Below, piece by piece: positions 15,130 through 23,944 of a stretch of 64,000 nucleotides of DNA (position 1 is the stretch's first letter; each line of letters starts with the position of its first letter). The DNA comes from Rikenellaceae bacterium (lineage in GTDB: Bacteria > Bacteroidota > Bacteroidia > Bacteroidales > Rikenellaceae). The notes under the pieces are model-generated. The model was given only the letters and a program-made list of their open reading frames with translations, ran no database searches and was not told the origin of the DNA. The position numbers were made by a program, and so were the translations under genes. The stretch covers positions 1 through 64,000 of the forward strand of contig SUZB01000008.1 in the NCBI GenBank assembly GCA_015060115.1, given 5' to 3'.

Positions 15130-16962
15130 TTAACTAAAGCTCTGCATCTCAATTAGATGTGCATAGATGCCGCCCTTGGCCAAGAGTTCGGCGTGTGTGC
15201 CCTCCTCGGCGATGCGACCCTCGTCGATAACATAGATGCGGTCGGCATTATAGATTGTCGAAAGGCGGTGAGCAATAACGATAGAGGTACGACCCTTGAG
15301 CAGGTTGGTAAGTGCCTCCTGCACAAGCTTCTCGCTCTCGGTGTCGAGTGCCGAGGTTGCCTCGTCAAGAATCAATATCTCAGGGTTCTTCAATACGGCG
15401 CGTGCGATGCTGATGCGCTGGCGCTGGCCTCCAGAGAGCTTGGTGCCTCGGTCGCCGATATTGGTGTTGTAGCCATCGGCGCTATTCATAATGAAGTTGT
15501 GGGCATTGGCAACCTTCGATGCGGCAACCACCTCATCGTGTGTTGCCGAGGGACGACCCATAAGGATATTGCCCTCGATGGTGTCGTTAAACAGCACTGT
15601 CTCCTGTGCCACGATGCTCATCTTGCTACGCAACGACTCCTGCGTGTAGCGGTCTACAGCCACGCCATCGAACAAAACCTCACCCGACTGCACATCCCAG
15701 AAGCGAGGTATTAGCTCGCTCAGTGTCGATTTACCGCCACCCGAAGCACCCACCAATGCTACGGTCTCCCCCTTGCGAATCTTGAGCGATATGCCGTTGA
15801 TAACATCGCGTGTGCCATCGTACGAGAAGTGTACATCGCGCAACTCGATAGACTCCTTCAACCCCTCAAACTCCTTAGCATCAGCCCTATCCTTAACCTC
15901 GCTCTCGGCATCGATAAGGGTGAAGATACGCTCGCCCGCAGCGACACCTTGGTTGATATTTGCAAACTGGTCGATAAACGAGCGAAGGGGTCTTGTAATC
16001 TGTGAGAAGGCAGCGATAAAGGCGATAAATCCTGCGCCCTGCAACGAGCCACCGACAACGAGGCTACCACCAAAGACCAAAATAACGGCAACGGCCGTGA
16101 TGCCCAAGAACTCGCTCATGGGCGATGCAAGTTGCTGGCGGCGTGCCATAGAGAGAATAAGGCGTGAGAAGTCGAGGTCGAGGGCCTTGAATTTATCTGT
16201 GAGGAAGCCCGCAGCGTTGTAGCCCTTGACAATCTTAATGCCTGAGAGCGACTCGTCAAGCACCGAGACCATATCTGCCATACGCTCCTGACCTCGCTTG
16301 GCGGGGTGGCGCAGGCGCTTTACGATACTGCCGATGACGACACCCACAACGGGGAGGAACAGCACGGCAAAGAGCGACAACTGCCACGATATGCCAATCA
16401 TCAAGCTAAGGTAGCCGATGATAAGGAAGGGGTCGCGGAATGCCACCTGCAAGGTGTTGGTGATGCAGTATTGCACGACCATAACATCTTGGGTTATCTT
16501 CGACATAATATCGCCCTTGCGCTGCTCGCTGAAGTATCCTACATTCATCGTGATAACCTTCGAGAACATCTCATCACGCATACGGCGCAGGGTCGTAACA
16601 CGCAGAGTCTCAACGGTCATCGCGGCGGCATAGCGGAAGGTGTTGCTGAGCAAGTTCATCGCCATCGTTACGCCACCAAGCATCGCAAGGAAGCGCACAT
16701 GGTCGAAGTCTGTGCCGAAGGTATTGGTATATACCCAGCAGAGCAGGGCATTGAAGCCATCGGCATTGAGCGATACTTCGGGGAAGGCGTAGATGGGCAC
16801 AAACTCGAAGTCTGCCTCAAACATAGTGTTGAGGATGGGGATAATCATCGCATAGTTGAAGGTGTTGAACACCGCGTGCAACGCTGCGAAGATAAAGTAG
16901 GGTATGGTATATCGACTTAGCGGCTTAGCAAAGCCCAGCAGTCGAAGATAGGTCTTAAACAT
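15130..16962 (-). CDS. ABC exporter, fused permease and ATPase (MsbA-like)
   Basis: A 610-residue half-transporter that would dimerise in the inner membrane. Residues about 1-330 form the six-helix transmembrane domain, and the ATPase follows with Walker A GASGGGKSTL near 405, signature LSGGQRQR near 505, Walker B ILILDEATSALD and the H-loop IAHRLST. The overall layout is that of MsbA, the lipid A flippase, and Bacteroidota usually have several such proteins, so drug or lipid export remain possible. The gene stands 28 nt downstream of the nrnA-like gene and is likely co-transcribed with it. Confidence 0.88.
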   Translation of the reverse strand: MFKTYLRLLGFAKPLSRYTIPYFIFAALHAVFNTFNYAMIIPILNTMFEADFEFVPIYAFPEVSLNADGFNALLCWVYTNTFGTDFDHVRFLAMLGGVTMAMNLLSNTFRYAAAMTVETLRVTTLRRMRDEMFSKVITMNVGYFSEQRKGDIMSKITQDVMVVQYCITNTLQVAFRDPFLIIGYLSLMIGISWQLSLFAVLFLPVVGVVIGSIVKRLRHPAKRGQERMADMVSVLDESLSGIKIVKGYNAAGFLTDKFKALDLDFSRLILSMARRQQLASPMSEFLGITAVAVILVFGGSLVVGGSLQGAGFIAFIAAFSQITRPLRSFIDQFANINQGVAAGERIFTLIDAESEVKDRADAKEFEGLKESIELRDVHFSYDGTRDVINGISLKIRKGETVALVGASGGGKSTLSELIPRFWDVQSGEVLFDGVAVDRYTQESLRSKMSIVAQETVLFNDTIEGNILMGRPSATHDEVVAASKVANAHNFIMNSADGYNTNIGDRGTKLSGGQRQRISIARAVLKNPEILILDEATSALDTESEKLVQEALTNLLKGRTSIVIAHRLSTIYNADRIYVIDEGRIAEEGTHAELLAKGGIYAHLIEMQSFS

Positions 16963-16990
16963 CTTTGAAGAGGTCTAATTTTAAGCTAAG

Positions 16991-18016
16991 TTACAACATT
17001 CCCTCGCGGGCATACTCCTTAACGCACTCTTCGTAGTGCTTCAAGGTCTCCTCCATCGACACAAACGACTTACCGCCCGCAGCATTCTTATGGCCACCGC
17101 CATTGAAGTAGCGCTGAGCAAAGATGTTGACATCGATGTCGCCCCGTGAACGCAACGACACGCGGATAAAGTCGGTGTGCTGGGTAAACATCGCCGACAT
17201 CTTCATCTTCTTGATTGTCAGCGGGTAGTTTACAAAGCCCTCGGAGTCGCCCTGCTGGAACCAGAAGCGGCGAAGCTCCTCTTCGCTAAGAGACATATGT
17301 GCTACGGTGCCGTTGTGGAAGATTTTCATCTTGCGGTTGATGACATAGCCAAAGAGGCGGGCACGACCCTCGGTAAAGGAGTTATATACGAAGTTGTGAA
17401 TATCGGGAATCGAGATGCCCTTGGCAGCCAAAATAGATACCATACGGAAGACATCGGGCGTAACCGACGAGAAGGCGAAGTTGCCCGTATCGGTCATCAT
17501 ACCGACAAAGATATTCTCTGCCATTTCGCGTGAGATATACTCCTCGCCCCACATCTGCTCGATGAGCAACGCCACAAGATAGCAGGTGCTCGATGCCTCG
17601 GGATACGAAATCATAAGGTCGAAATCCTCCGAGGGATCGAGGTGGTGGTCGATAAGCACACGCTTGGCGTGCTGGTTCTCGTCAATAAGGTCGCCAAGTT
17701 GGTCGAGGCGTGTAAGAGTGTGAAAATCAAGGCAAAAGATGATGTCGGCACCCTTGACAGCTGCCGCTGCACGACCCTCCTTGTCGCTTTTGAAGATTAC
17801 GATATCCTGAATACCAGGCATAAACTCCAAGTAGTAGGGATAACGGTTGGGGAGAATACAAGTTACCTTGTGGCCCAATTTGCGTAGATGCTCCGCCCAC
17901 GCCAACGATGAGCCTATGGCATCGCCATCGGGGTTGGTGTGCGAGAGGATAACTATCGACTGTGGCTCGGCGAGCATTTTGCTCAACTCGGCTATCTTAT
18001 TGCTACCTATTTGCAT
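16991..18016 (-). CDS. DHH family phosphoesterase (NrnA-like oligoribonuclease/pAp phosphatase)
   Basis: A 341-residue cytoplasmic enzyme. The metal-binding motifs are all visible: HTNPDGDAIGSSLAW near residue 27, CLDFHTL near 95, and the name-giving DHHLDP near 120. The C-terminal DHHA1 domain ends in GGGHKNAAGG near 320. NrnA-type proteins degrade short RNAs (and pGpG) and convert pAp to AMP. The start at 18016 (MQIGSNKIAEL) was chosen because upstream sequence of the frame runs through its own promoter. The length matches NrnA. Confidence 0.88.
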   Translation of the reverse strand: MQIGSNKIAELSKMLAEPQSIVILSHTNPDGDAIGSSLAWAEHLRKLGHKVTCILPNRYPYYLEFMPGIQDIVIFKSDKEGRAAAAVKGADIIFCLDFHTLTRLDQLGDLIDENQHAKRVLIDHHLDPSEDFDLMISYPEASSTCYLVALLIEQMWGEEYISREMAENIFVGMMTDTGNFAFSSVTPDVFRMVSILAAKGISIPDIHNFVYNSFTEGRARLFGYVINRKMKIFHNGTVAHMSLSEEELRRFWFQQGDSEGFVNYPLTIKKMKMSAMFTQHTDFIRVSLRSRGDIDVNIFAQRYFNGGGHKNAAGGKSFVSMEETLKHYEECVKEYAREGML

Positions 18017-18050
18017 AGCGAATAGTGTTTTAGAAACTACCTTTAATTTG

Positions 18051-18058
18051 CAAATATA
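18051..18058 (-). promoter_or_regulatory. -7 promoter box for the NrnA-like gene
   Basis: Read leftward the sequence is TATATTTG, an exact -7 consensus, 34 nt before the ATG at 18016. Confidence 0.6.
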
Positions 18059-18135
18059 ATAAAAATAGGTGTAATATCCTAATCCGAGGCGATATTTCAC
18101 TTATAGACCTACAATTTCGACCTATGGTATTGCTG

Positions 18136-18162
18136 TTTGCCCGATAGTTTTTAGTATCTTTG
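18136..18162 (+). promoter_or_regulatory. Promoter of the HAD-patatin pair, possibly leaderless
   Basis: TTTG at 18136-18139 and TATCTTTG at 18155-18162 are 15 nt apart. The ATG of the HAD gene begins only 5 nt after the -7 box, so the message would start at or next to its start codon. Confidence 0.55.
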
Positions 18163-18167
18163 TGAGT

Positions 18168-18950
18168 ATGAAGTACCTATTTTTCGACATAGACGGCACA
18201 CTCAAGGCTGGTGGCTACGACAATGAGTATATCCCCGCATCGACAAAGCGGGCGATAGAGCTGTTGCGTGCCGAGGGCCACTTTCTGGCTATTGCCACAG
18301 GGCGCTCCGAGGCTATGGCACGCAAATTTTTGAAGGAGTTGGAGTTCGAGAATATGGTGAGCGATGGTGGCTATGGCATCACCATTGCGGGTGAGTTGCT
18401 ATCAATTGAGCCTCTCGACCGTGAGCGTGCCTTGGCGCTTGTCGATGAGTGCGAGGCCAAGGGCTTCGCGTGGGCTATTCAGGTCGATAACTCCGATACG
18501 CGCGTTGCTCCCGATGCTCGTTTCGAGGAGTTTACTCACGATGTCTATATGCGAACACGCATCGTCGAGGGTCTCAATGCCCACGACTACGACAATATAT
18601 ATAAGGTATATGTCGCCTGCCTTGCACCCGATGAGCAGCGTTTGGAGGCGCTTGGGCATCTACCTTGGTGTCGCTTCCTTGACGAGTATATCTTTGTCGA
18701 GCCTGCCGACAAGGCGTACGGCATACGCCGTATCCTCGACCACTTTGGGGCGGATTATGGCGATGCCATAGTCTTTGGTGATGGCATCAACGACCTCTCG
18801 ATGTTTGTCGATGGCTGGACTAAGGTGGCGATGGGCAACGCCTGCGCCGAGCTTAAGGCAAAGGCCGATTTCGTAACCACCGATGTCGATAAAGATGGCA
18901 TCTGGAATGCTTGTGTCTTTCTCGGATTAATCAACGGAGAGAAACTATGA
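18168..18950 (+). CDS. Cof-type HAD-IIB phosphatase
   Basis: A 260-residue haloacid dehalogenase-like hydrolase of the Cof subfamily, which removes phosphate from sugar phosphates, flavin or pyridoxal phosphates. Motif I is FFDIDGTLKAGG at residues 5-16 with both aspartates. Motif III/IV is FGDGINDLSMF near 200. The cap between residues 85 and 180 is the IIB type. I chose the ATG at 18168; the GTG at 18162 lies in the -7 box. The stop overlaps the patatin start as ATGA, so the two are translationally coupled. Confidence 0.9.
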   Translation: MKYLFFDIDGTLKAGGYDNEYIPASTKRAIELLRAEGHFLAIATGRSEAMARKFLKELEFENMVSDGGYGITIAGELLSIEPLDRERALALVDECEAKGFAWAIQVDNSDTRVAPDARFEEFTHDVYMRTRIVEGLNAHDYDNIYKVYVACLAPDEQRLEALGHLPWCRFLDEYIFVEPADKAYGIRRILDHFGADYGDAIVFGDGINDLSMFVDGWTKVAMGNACAELKAKADFVTTDVDKDGIWNACVFLGLINGEKL

Positions 18951-19792
18951 AACACTATACGCTAAATAGCCGCTCGGCACTCGTCTTGGAGGGTGGCGGT
19001 ATGCGCGGAGTCTTTACCTGTGGCGTTTTGGATAATCTGATGGATAGGGGCATAGCGTTTCCCTATACTATCGGTGTGAGTGCGGGTGCTTGCAACGGCC
19101 TGTCGTATATGTCGCATCAGCGTGGCAGGGCCAAGTTCAGCAATATCGACCTTCTGGAGAAGTACCACTATATCGGCTTTCGCCACCTTCTCACGAAGGG
19201 CAATATTATGGATTTCGACCTCCTTTTCGAGGAGTTTCCCAAGCGTATAATCCCTTACGACTATGATGCTTACGCCAAGAATAGTGGTCGCTACGAGATG
19301 GTTACCACCAACTGCACTACGGGGTGTGCCGAGTACTTCGAGGAGAAGAGCGACCCTGAGCGCATCATAGATATTGTGCGTGCTTCGAGCTCACTGCCCT
19401 TTGTTGCCCCTATCAGCTATGTCGATGGTCGCCCGATGCTCGATGGCGGTATCGCGGACTCTATACCTGTTGTTCGAGCTACGGAGCAGGGCTTCGACAA
19501 CTGCCTTGTGGTGCTTACCCGCAATGCCGGCTATCGCAAGAGTGCCAAGCCATCGTTTGTCCCTTGGTTTGCGTATCGTCGCTATCCTATGTTGCAGGAG
19601 GCTATCCGCCATCGCAACGCCGAGTATAACAAGCAGATGGAGCTTGTCGAGCGCCTTGAGAGCGAGGGTCGTATCACCGTTATCCGCCCTGAGCGCCCCA
19701 TTGAGGTTGGCCGTATGGAGCGCGACACCCACCGCCTATTGGCACTCTACAACGAGGGCTACGACCTTGCCTCAAAGGTGGAGATAGGGTAG
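18947..19792 (+). CDS. Patatin-like phospholipase
   Basis: A 281-residue lipid acyl hydrolase of the patatin family (RssA/YjjU-like). The oxyanion-hole motif GGGMRGVFTCGVLD is at residues 14-27, the nucleophile elbow GVSAGACNG near 45 holds the catalytic serine, and the partner aspartate is in DGGIADSIPV near 170. There is no signal peptide, so it acts in the cytoplasm or on the inner face of the membrane. The start at 18947 was chosen for the ATGA overlap with the HAD gene. Substrate is unknown. Confidence 0.9.
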   Translation: MKHYTLNSRSALVLEGGGMRGVFTCGVLDNLMDRGIAFPYTIGVSAGACNGLSYMSHQRGRAKFSNIDLLEKYHYIGFRHLLTKGNIMDFDLLFEEFPKRIIPYDYDAYAKNSGRYEMVTTNCTTGCAEYFEEKSDPERIIDIVRASSSLPFVAPISYVDGRPMLDGGIADSIPVVRATEQGFDNCLVVLTRNAGYRKSAKPSFVPWFAYRRYPMLQEAIRHRNAEYNKQMELVERLESEGRITVIRPERPIEVGRMERDTHRLLALYNEGYDLASKVEIG

Positions 19793-19798
19793 AGAGGA

Positions 19799-19962
19799 GA
19801 GTTGTTAGTTTAAGACTAGTAAGACGATAGGACGATAAGACAAGTAAGACGATAAGAAAAATTGTGATACCCGACCTCGTATCGTCCTAAGGTCCTAAAG
19901 TCCTAATGGTCCTAAAAAAAATGCGCTCCCTCGGAGCGCAACTCTAACAACTAACAACTAAA
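19799..19962. repeat. Family R palindromic repeat array, copy 3
   Basis: It contains TAAGACNN-type units (19810-19858), the inverted core TGATACCCGACCTCGTA at 19865-19881, GGTCCTAA-type units to 19917, a GCGCTCC / GGAGCGC hairpin at 19924-19940, and CTAACAACTAACAACTA as outer arm. It abuts the fba terminator module. Confidence 0.8.
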
Positions 19963-19963
19963 A

Positions 19964-20017
19964 AAGAGCGGATGGGATAAACTATTCCCATCCGCTCTTT
20001 TGACCTCTATCTCAAGA
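19964..20017 (-). terminator. fba terminator, duplicated module
   Basis: Read leftward from the fba stop: CTTGAGATAGAGGTC, then AAAAGAGCGGATGGGA / TCCCATCCGCTCTTTT with a TTTTT tail. It is nearly identical to the module after ridA. Confidence 0.85.
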
Positions 20018-20019
20018 GT

Positions 20020-21018
20020 TTATGCCTTGTTGTCTGAGCCAAGAACATTCTTAATCTTGTGGATATAGAGCTTCTTCATATTGTCGCGTGCGGGACCCAA
20101 GTACTTGCGGGGGTCGAACTCTGCGGGCTTGTTGGCAAATACCTCGCGTACGGCTGCGGTCATTGCCAAACGAGAGTCTGAGTCGATGTTAATCTTGCAT
20201 ACAGCGCTCTCCGAAGCCTTGCGCAACTGCTCCTCAGGAATACCTACTGCAGCCTTCAACGCTCCGCCATACTTGTTGATGGTCTCCACCTCGTCCTGAG
20301 GCACTGATGATGAGCCGTGAAGCACGATGGGGAAGCCGGGCAACTGCTCCTCGATAGCTGCCAACACATCGAATGCCAAGGGAGGAGGCACAAGACGGCC
20401 GGTCTGGGGATCGAGAGTGCACTGCTCGGGGGTGAACTTGTAAGCACCGTGTGAAGTACCAATCGAGATAGCCAACGAGTCGCAACCGGTCTTAGTTACG
20501 AAGTCTACAACCTCCTCAGGCTTGGTGTAGTGGCTCTCCTCTGCCGATACCTCGTCCTCGACACCTGCCAATACGCCGAGCTCGCCCTCTACAGTTACAT
20601 CAAACTGGTGAGCATACTCAACAACCTTCTTGGTAAGTGCAACATTCTCGTCGTAGGGGAGGTGTGAGCCATCAATCATCACTGATGAGAAGCCCATATC
20701 GATACAACTCTTGCAAGTCTCGAAAGAGTCGCCGTGGTCGAGGTGCAAAACAATCTGGGGGTTCTCCCAGCCGAGCTCCTTGGCATACTCAACAGCGCCC
20801 TCAGCCATATAGCGGAGGAGTGTCTGGTTGGCATACTGGCGTGCGCCCTTCGATACCTGAAGAATTACGGGTGATTTAGTCTCTGCAGCAGCCATAACGA
20901 TAGCCTGCAACTGCTCCATGTTGTTGAAGTTGAAAGCGGGGATAGCGTAGCCGCCGTCAACAGCCTTCTTGAACATCTCGCGGGTGTTCACAAGACCCAA
21001 ATCCTTGTAGTTAATCAT
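20020..21018 (-). CDS. fba: Fructose-bisphosphate aldolase class II
   Basis: A 332-residue zinc-dependent aldolase of glycolysis and gluconeogenesis that splits fructose 1,6-bisphosphate to two triose phosphates. Zinc-binding LHLDHGDSFETCK lies near residue 90, the GVEDEVSAEE region near 150, and KINIDSDSRLAMTAAVRE near 270 is the substrate loop of the class. The length fits the type found in Bacteroidota. A TATCTTTG promoter box lies about 65 nt upstream and a hairpin follows the stop. Confidence 0.95.
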   Translation of the reverse strand: MINYKDLGLVNTREMFKKAVDGGYAIPAFNFNNMEQLQAIVMAAAETKSPVILQVSKGARQYANQTLLRYMAEGAVEYAKELGWENPQIVLHLDHGDSFETCKSCIDMGFSSVMIDGSHLPYDENVALTKKVVEYAHQFDVTVEGELGVLAGVEDEVSAEESHYTKPEEVVDFVTKTGCDSLAISIGTSHGAYKFTPEQCTLDPQTGRLVPPPLAFDVLAAIEEQLPGFPIVLHGSSSVPQDEVETINKYGGALKAAVGIPEEQLRKASESAVCKINIDSDSRLAMTAAVREVFANKPAEFDPRKYLGPARDNMKKLYIHKIKNVLGSDNKA

Positions 21019-21083
21019 ACTATTATTATTTTAGAGTTTGTAATTGGTCGTGGCTCATAACTGCCTGAAAAGCAATTATACTG

Positions 21084-21091
21084 CAAAGATA
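21084..21091 (-). promoter_or_regulatory. -7 promoter box for fba
   Basis: Read leftward the box is TATCTTTG. The leader to the fba ATG at 21018 is about 60 nt. Confidence 0.6.
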
Positions 21092-21136
21092 CAAAATTTT
21101 CGAAGAATTAAGGCATTAAATTTATTAAAAAAATTT

Positions 21137-21262
21137 AATTTCTTGTGATAGTGGCGCTACTTCGACGCTTCAGTCGTGAGGGCGAATGGGAAATACTTCA
21201 AGTATGTCCCATCCGCCCTCACTCGTGTCAGCGCCAAATTAGCACCACTCTGACAAGAAATT
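21137..21262 (+). repeat. Family E structured element, copy 2
   Basis: The 126 bp element has perfect terminal arms AATTTCTTGT / ACAAGAAATT. Helix 2 pairs AGTGGcGCTA with TAGCaCCACT. The central hairpin at 21176-21222 pairs GTGAGGGCG with CGCCCTCAC and includes GGGAAATAC ... GTATGTCCC. Confidence 0.85.
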
Positions 21263-21580
21263 GGCGGAGTGCTGACTGGATGCAAGTTTATTAGGGAGTT
21301 TAATGAGTTTAGGGAGCTTAGGGATAAAGAGACGAAAAGGACGAAAGGGACGAAAGAGACGAAAGAGACAACAACGAAGTCGGCTATCATCTTTCTCTGT
21401 TATCTCTGCGTCTCTGCGTCTCTGTTGTCTTTTTTAAGACCTTAGGCCCTTAAGACCAAAACGAGGTCGGGTATCACAATTTTTTCTTATCGTCTTATTG
21501 GTCCTATCGTCTTACTTGTCTTACTTGTCTTACTTGTCCTAAAGAACTCTCTAACAACTAACAACTAATAACTAGTAACT
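21263..21580. repeat. Family R array pair, copy 4 (two cores)
   Basis: A first part with GACGAAAGA-type units, core ACGAAGTCGGCTATCA (21374-21389) and CTCTGCGT-type units is followed by TAAGACC units, core ACGAGGTCGGGTATCA (21461-21476), and CTTATCGT-type units, ending in CTAACAACTAACAACTA. Nearly the same block recurs at 38184-38455. Confidence 0.82.
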
Positions 21581-21588
21581 CAAAAATC

Positions 21589-21624
21589 AAAAAACCCTCT
21601 CAGCGCAACGCCGAGAGGGTTTTT
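21589..21624 (-). terminator. Terminator of the Omp28 operon
   Basis: AAAAACCCTCTC pairs with GAGAGGGTTTTT around GCGTTGCG on the - strand, 20 nt past the last Omp28 stop, with a T-rich tail. Confidence 0.85.
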
Positions 21625-21644
21625 GTGTTATGCTTAGAGTTGTA

Positions 21645-22790
21645 TTACTCTACATACTCGTAAGACCTAGACTCCTTAACGGGGCAGTAAGCCGAGTTAA
21701 CAACATCCCAACGGTTGTTAGCATCCTTAGCAGATACGATTACAAGAACGCCCATATTCTCCCAGTTCCACTTTGTAGATACGATAGGAAGTGTAAATGC
21801 GCAGTCGTAAGTCTTGCCTGACTCAAGAACACCGATTGACTCGCCAGCAACATTGTTGCGGCTGTACTCGCCAGAGATGTTACGAAGAGCGAAGTTGTAG
21901 AGCTTGTGGTAATCCTTGGTAGCACCAGCCTGGTTGGGTGAGTAGATGTTGCTCTCGAGCAACCAAGCAACAACCTTGTACTCCTTAGCCTCCTTAGCCT
22001 TAACCTGAGCAGCGCAGTAGATGTTGGTAGAGTCGCCCTCAACGGCCATTGCAATACCTACATCAGCGCCATCCTTCTTGATGTAACCCTCGAAGGCCTG
22101 TGCCATATACTGCAAGAATGCAGACTGGCCGTAGTTGCCAACAGTAGCAGTGTGGAAGTTGATGCAGATGTTGGGATAACCCTCAATATAGTTACTCTGC
22201 ATCTGGTTCAAAGCGTTTGCAGCAGCCGAGTTACCGGGGTCGCCAGTAGACATACTACCAGCGTGGCAAGTTACCTCGTTGTAGTGCTTGTGCCACTCAG
22301 TCTTAGCCAAAGCCAAGAGCTTGTCGGTCATACCGGGGCAGTAGCCACAGTTAACACCTGTGTGGTCGATAACGATAGCACGGTGGTTGAATGCCAAGTT
22401 ATCGGCATCGGGATCAGCGGGAACCTCAGGCATCTGAGCCATAACGGTGATAGCCACAGTGTTAGATGTGTACTTACCCTTAGTAGCAGTAACATTGATT
22501 ACACCGCTAACAGTAGGGGTGAAGGGGTTAGAGAGCTGGTTGAGGTCAGCATCGTAGAGGGTAACGCTCTTTGTTACATCTACCTCCTCGCCGGTAGCCT
22601 CGTCCTTCTGAATAGCGGTGAAGGTAACGCTATCGCCAAGCGCGATAGTAGTAACATCAGCCGAGAGAGTGAGGTCGCCATTGACATTGTTCTGAGGGCC
22701 ATCGGGGCCATCAGGACCATTGGGTTTCTCCTCACAGCTAACAAATGCAAGTGCTGCACAAAGAAGTGCAAAGAATTTTGTAAGTTTCAT
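21645..22790 (-). CDS. Omp28-related outer membrane lipoprotein with CGYC motif
   Basis: A 381-residue predicted surface or periplasmic lipoprotein. The signal peptide ends in FVSC (Cys19) and a GPDGPDGP linker follows. Residues about 38-118 form an immunoglobulin-like domain (LTLSADVTTIALGDSVTFTA to VAITV). The rest is the Omp28 domain, a thioredoxin-like fold whose active-site region reads IDHTGVNCGYCPGM, giving Cys148 and Cys151. Omp28 was named in Porphyromonas gingivalis as an outer membrane protein. It is the last gene of an operon with a second Omp28, a DUF6029 barrel and a TlpA-type thioredoxin, so a redox role outside the cytoplasm is likely but inferred. Confidence 0.85.
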   Translation of the reverse strand: MKLTKFFALLCAALAFVSCEEKPNGPDGPDGPQNNVNGDLTLSADVTTIALGDSVTFTAIQKDEATGEEVDVTKSVTLYDADLNQLSNPFTPTVSGVINVTATKGKYTSNTVAITVMAQMPEVPADPDADNLAFNHRAIVIDHTGVNCGYCPGMTDKLLALAKTEWHKHYNEVTCHAGSMSTGDPGNSAAANALNQMQSNYIEGYPNICINFHTATVGNYGQSAFLQYMAQAFEGYIKKDGADVGIAMAVEGDSTNIYCAAQVKAKEAKEYKVVAWLLESNIYSPNQAGATKDYHKLYNFALRNISGEYSRNNVAGESIGVLESGKTYDCAFTLPIVSTKWNWENMGVLVIVSAKDANNRWDVVNSAYCPVKESRSYEYVE

Positions 22791-22839
22791 AATGCTTAAA
22801 AAAAATTAATAAGTTTTAAGTTTTTGTTGAATAATTCTC

Positions 22840-23922
22840 CTATTTATAGTCGTATGCCACGCTACCATTTACGGGGCACATAGCAACATTTACAACCTCG
22901 AACTTGCCACTGGCGTTCTTAGCCGATGCGATAACCATAACCTTGAGGTTGTCGCGTACCCACTTCGAGCCTGTAATCTCCAACGACATTGCCAACGATG
23001 CCTTCTCGCCGGCCGTAATCACGCCAAGATCCATACCTGAGATAGGGTTGGTCTTAACGGCCTGACGAATAGCGTTGTCGTGGGTATTCATCCACTCCTC
23101 GGTGCCGTTGGTCTGAGCGGCAACGATGCCATCCTCCAACAACCACGCGGTGATGCGGTACTCGTTATTTACTGCTGCCTTAACCTCGGCATTTACCACC
23201 ACAGAGTTTGTGGCAAGGCTTGCCGATGCTGCGATACCTGCATCTGCCGACTCCTTCCACTGAGCGTCGATCTGCTGCTTGATATGCTCAGCATTGTAGC
23301 TCGAAGAGGTAGAGTATGCGAAGTTGTAGGTAAGTGTGGGGTAGCTGGTTACGCCATAGTAGCTCGATATTGCATTTGCCGAAGCCGATGTTGCGGGGTC
23401 GCTCGATGCGTAGCTGTGCGACATCGCCTCGTAGTACTTCGAGTGGTAGTCGCCAGTTAGGGATACCTCCTTGAGTGCCAACATCATCTTGGGGCAGTAG
23501 CCACAGGTATTACCCGTGTGGTCTACGAGCAAGATGCGGTGCTTAAACTCGGTGCTTGCCTCGTTTGTGTCGGCGGGCAATGCAGGGATTGAGGGCAACA
23601 CCGTAACCTCGATTGTCTCGGTGATAGCGTTACCTGCTACGGCATAAAACTCATACTTGCCATCCTCGGTGGGTGTAAAGGGGTTTGATACCTCCTGAAA
23701 GTTGTGTGTCTTGTCGAAGATGGTGGCATCGGCAGTAATGTCGGTGCCATCCTCAGCTGTTACGGTAAAGGTGATAGGATTGTTAACCTCTACCGAGAGT
23801 ACATCGGCCTTAAGTGTTGCGCCACCTGTGGGCTTCTTCTCGTCCTCAGGCTTATCGCCACCACAACCCACTGCGAGGGTTGCGGCTGCGGCGATAAGTG
23901 CGATAAACTTTGTAAGTTTCAT
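22840..23922 (-). CDS. Omp28-related outer membrane lipoprotein, paralogue
   Basis: A 360-residue paralogue of the next gene. Its signal ends in AVGC (Cys20), followed by an acidic linker, an Ig-like domain at about 36-110 (ATLKADVLSVEVNNPITFTV), and the Omp28 domain with LVDHTGNTCGYCPKM (Cys140, Cys143). The first ten residues MKLTKF-AL- are almost the same as in the paralogue, which points to duplication. It starts 22 nt after the DUF6029 stop. The conserved CGYC pair suggests thiol exchange; the partner is not known. Confidence 0.85.
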   Translation of the reverse strand: MKLTKFIALIAAAATLAVGCGGDKPEDEKKPTGGATLKADVLSVEVNNPITFTVTAEDGTDITADATIFDKTHNFQEVSNPFTPTEDGKYEFYAVAGNAITETIEVTVLPSIPALPADTNEASTEFKHRILLVDHTGNTCGYCPKMMLALKEVSLTGDYHSKYYEAMSHSYASSDPATSASANAISSYYGVTSYPTLTYNFAYSTSSSYNAEHIKQQIDAQWKESADAGIAASASLATNSVVVNAEVKAAVNNEYRITAWLLEDGIVAAQTNGTEEWMNTHDNAIRQAVKTNPISGMDLGVITAGEKASLAMSLEITGSKWVRDNLKVMVIASAKNASGKFEVVNVAMCPVNGSVAYDYK

Positions 23923-23944
23923 ATCTTAAATTTAGTTGTTTTGC

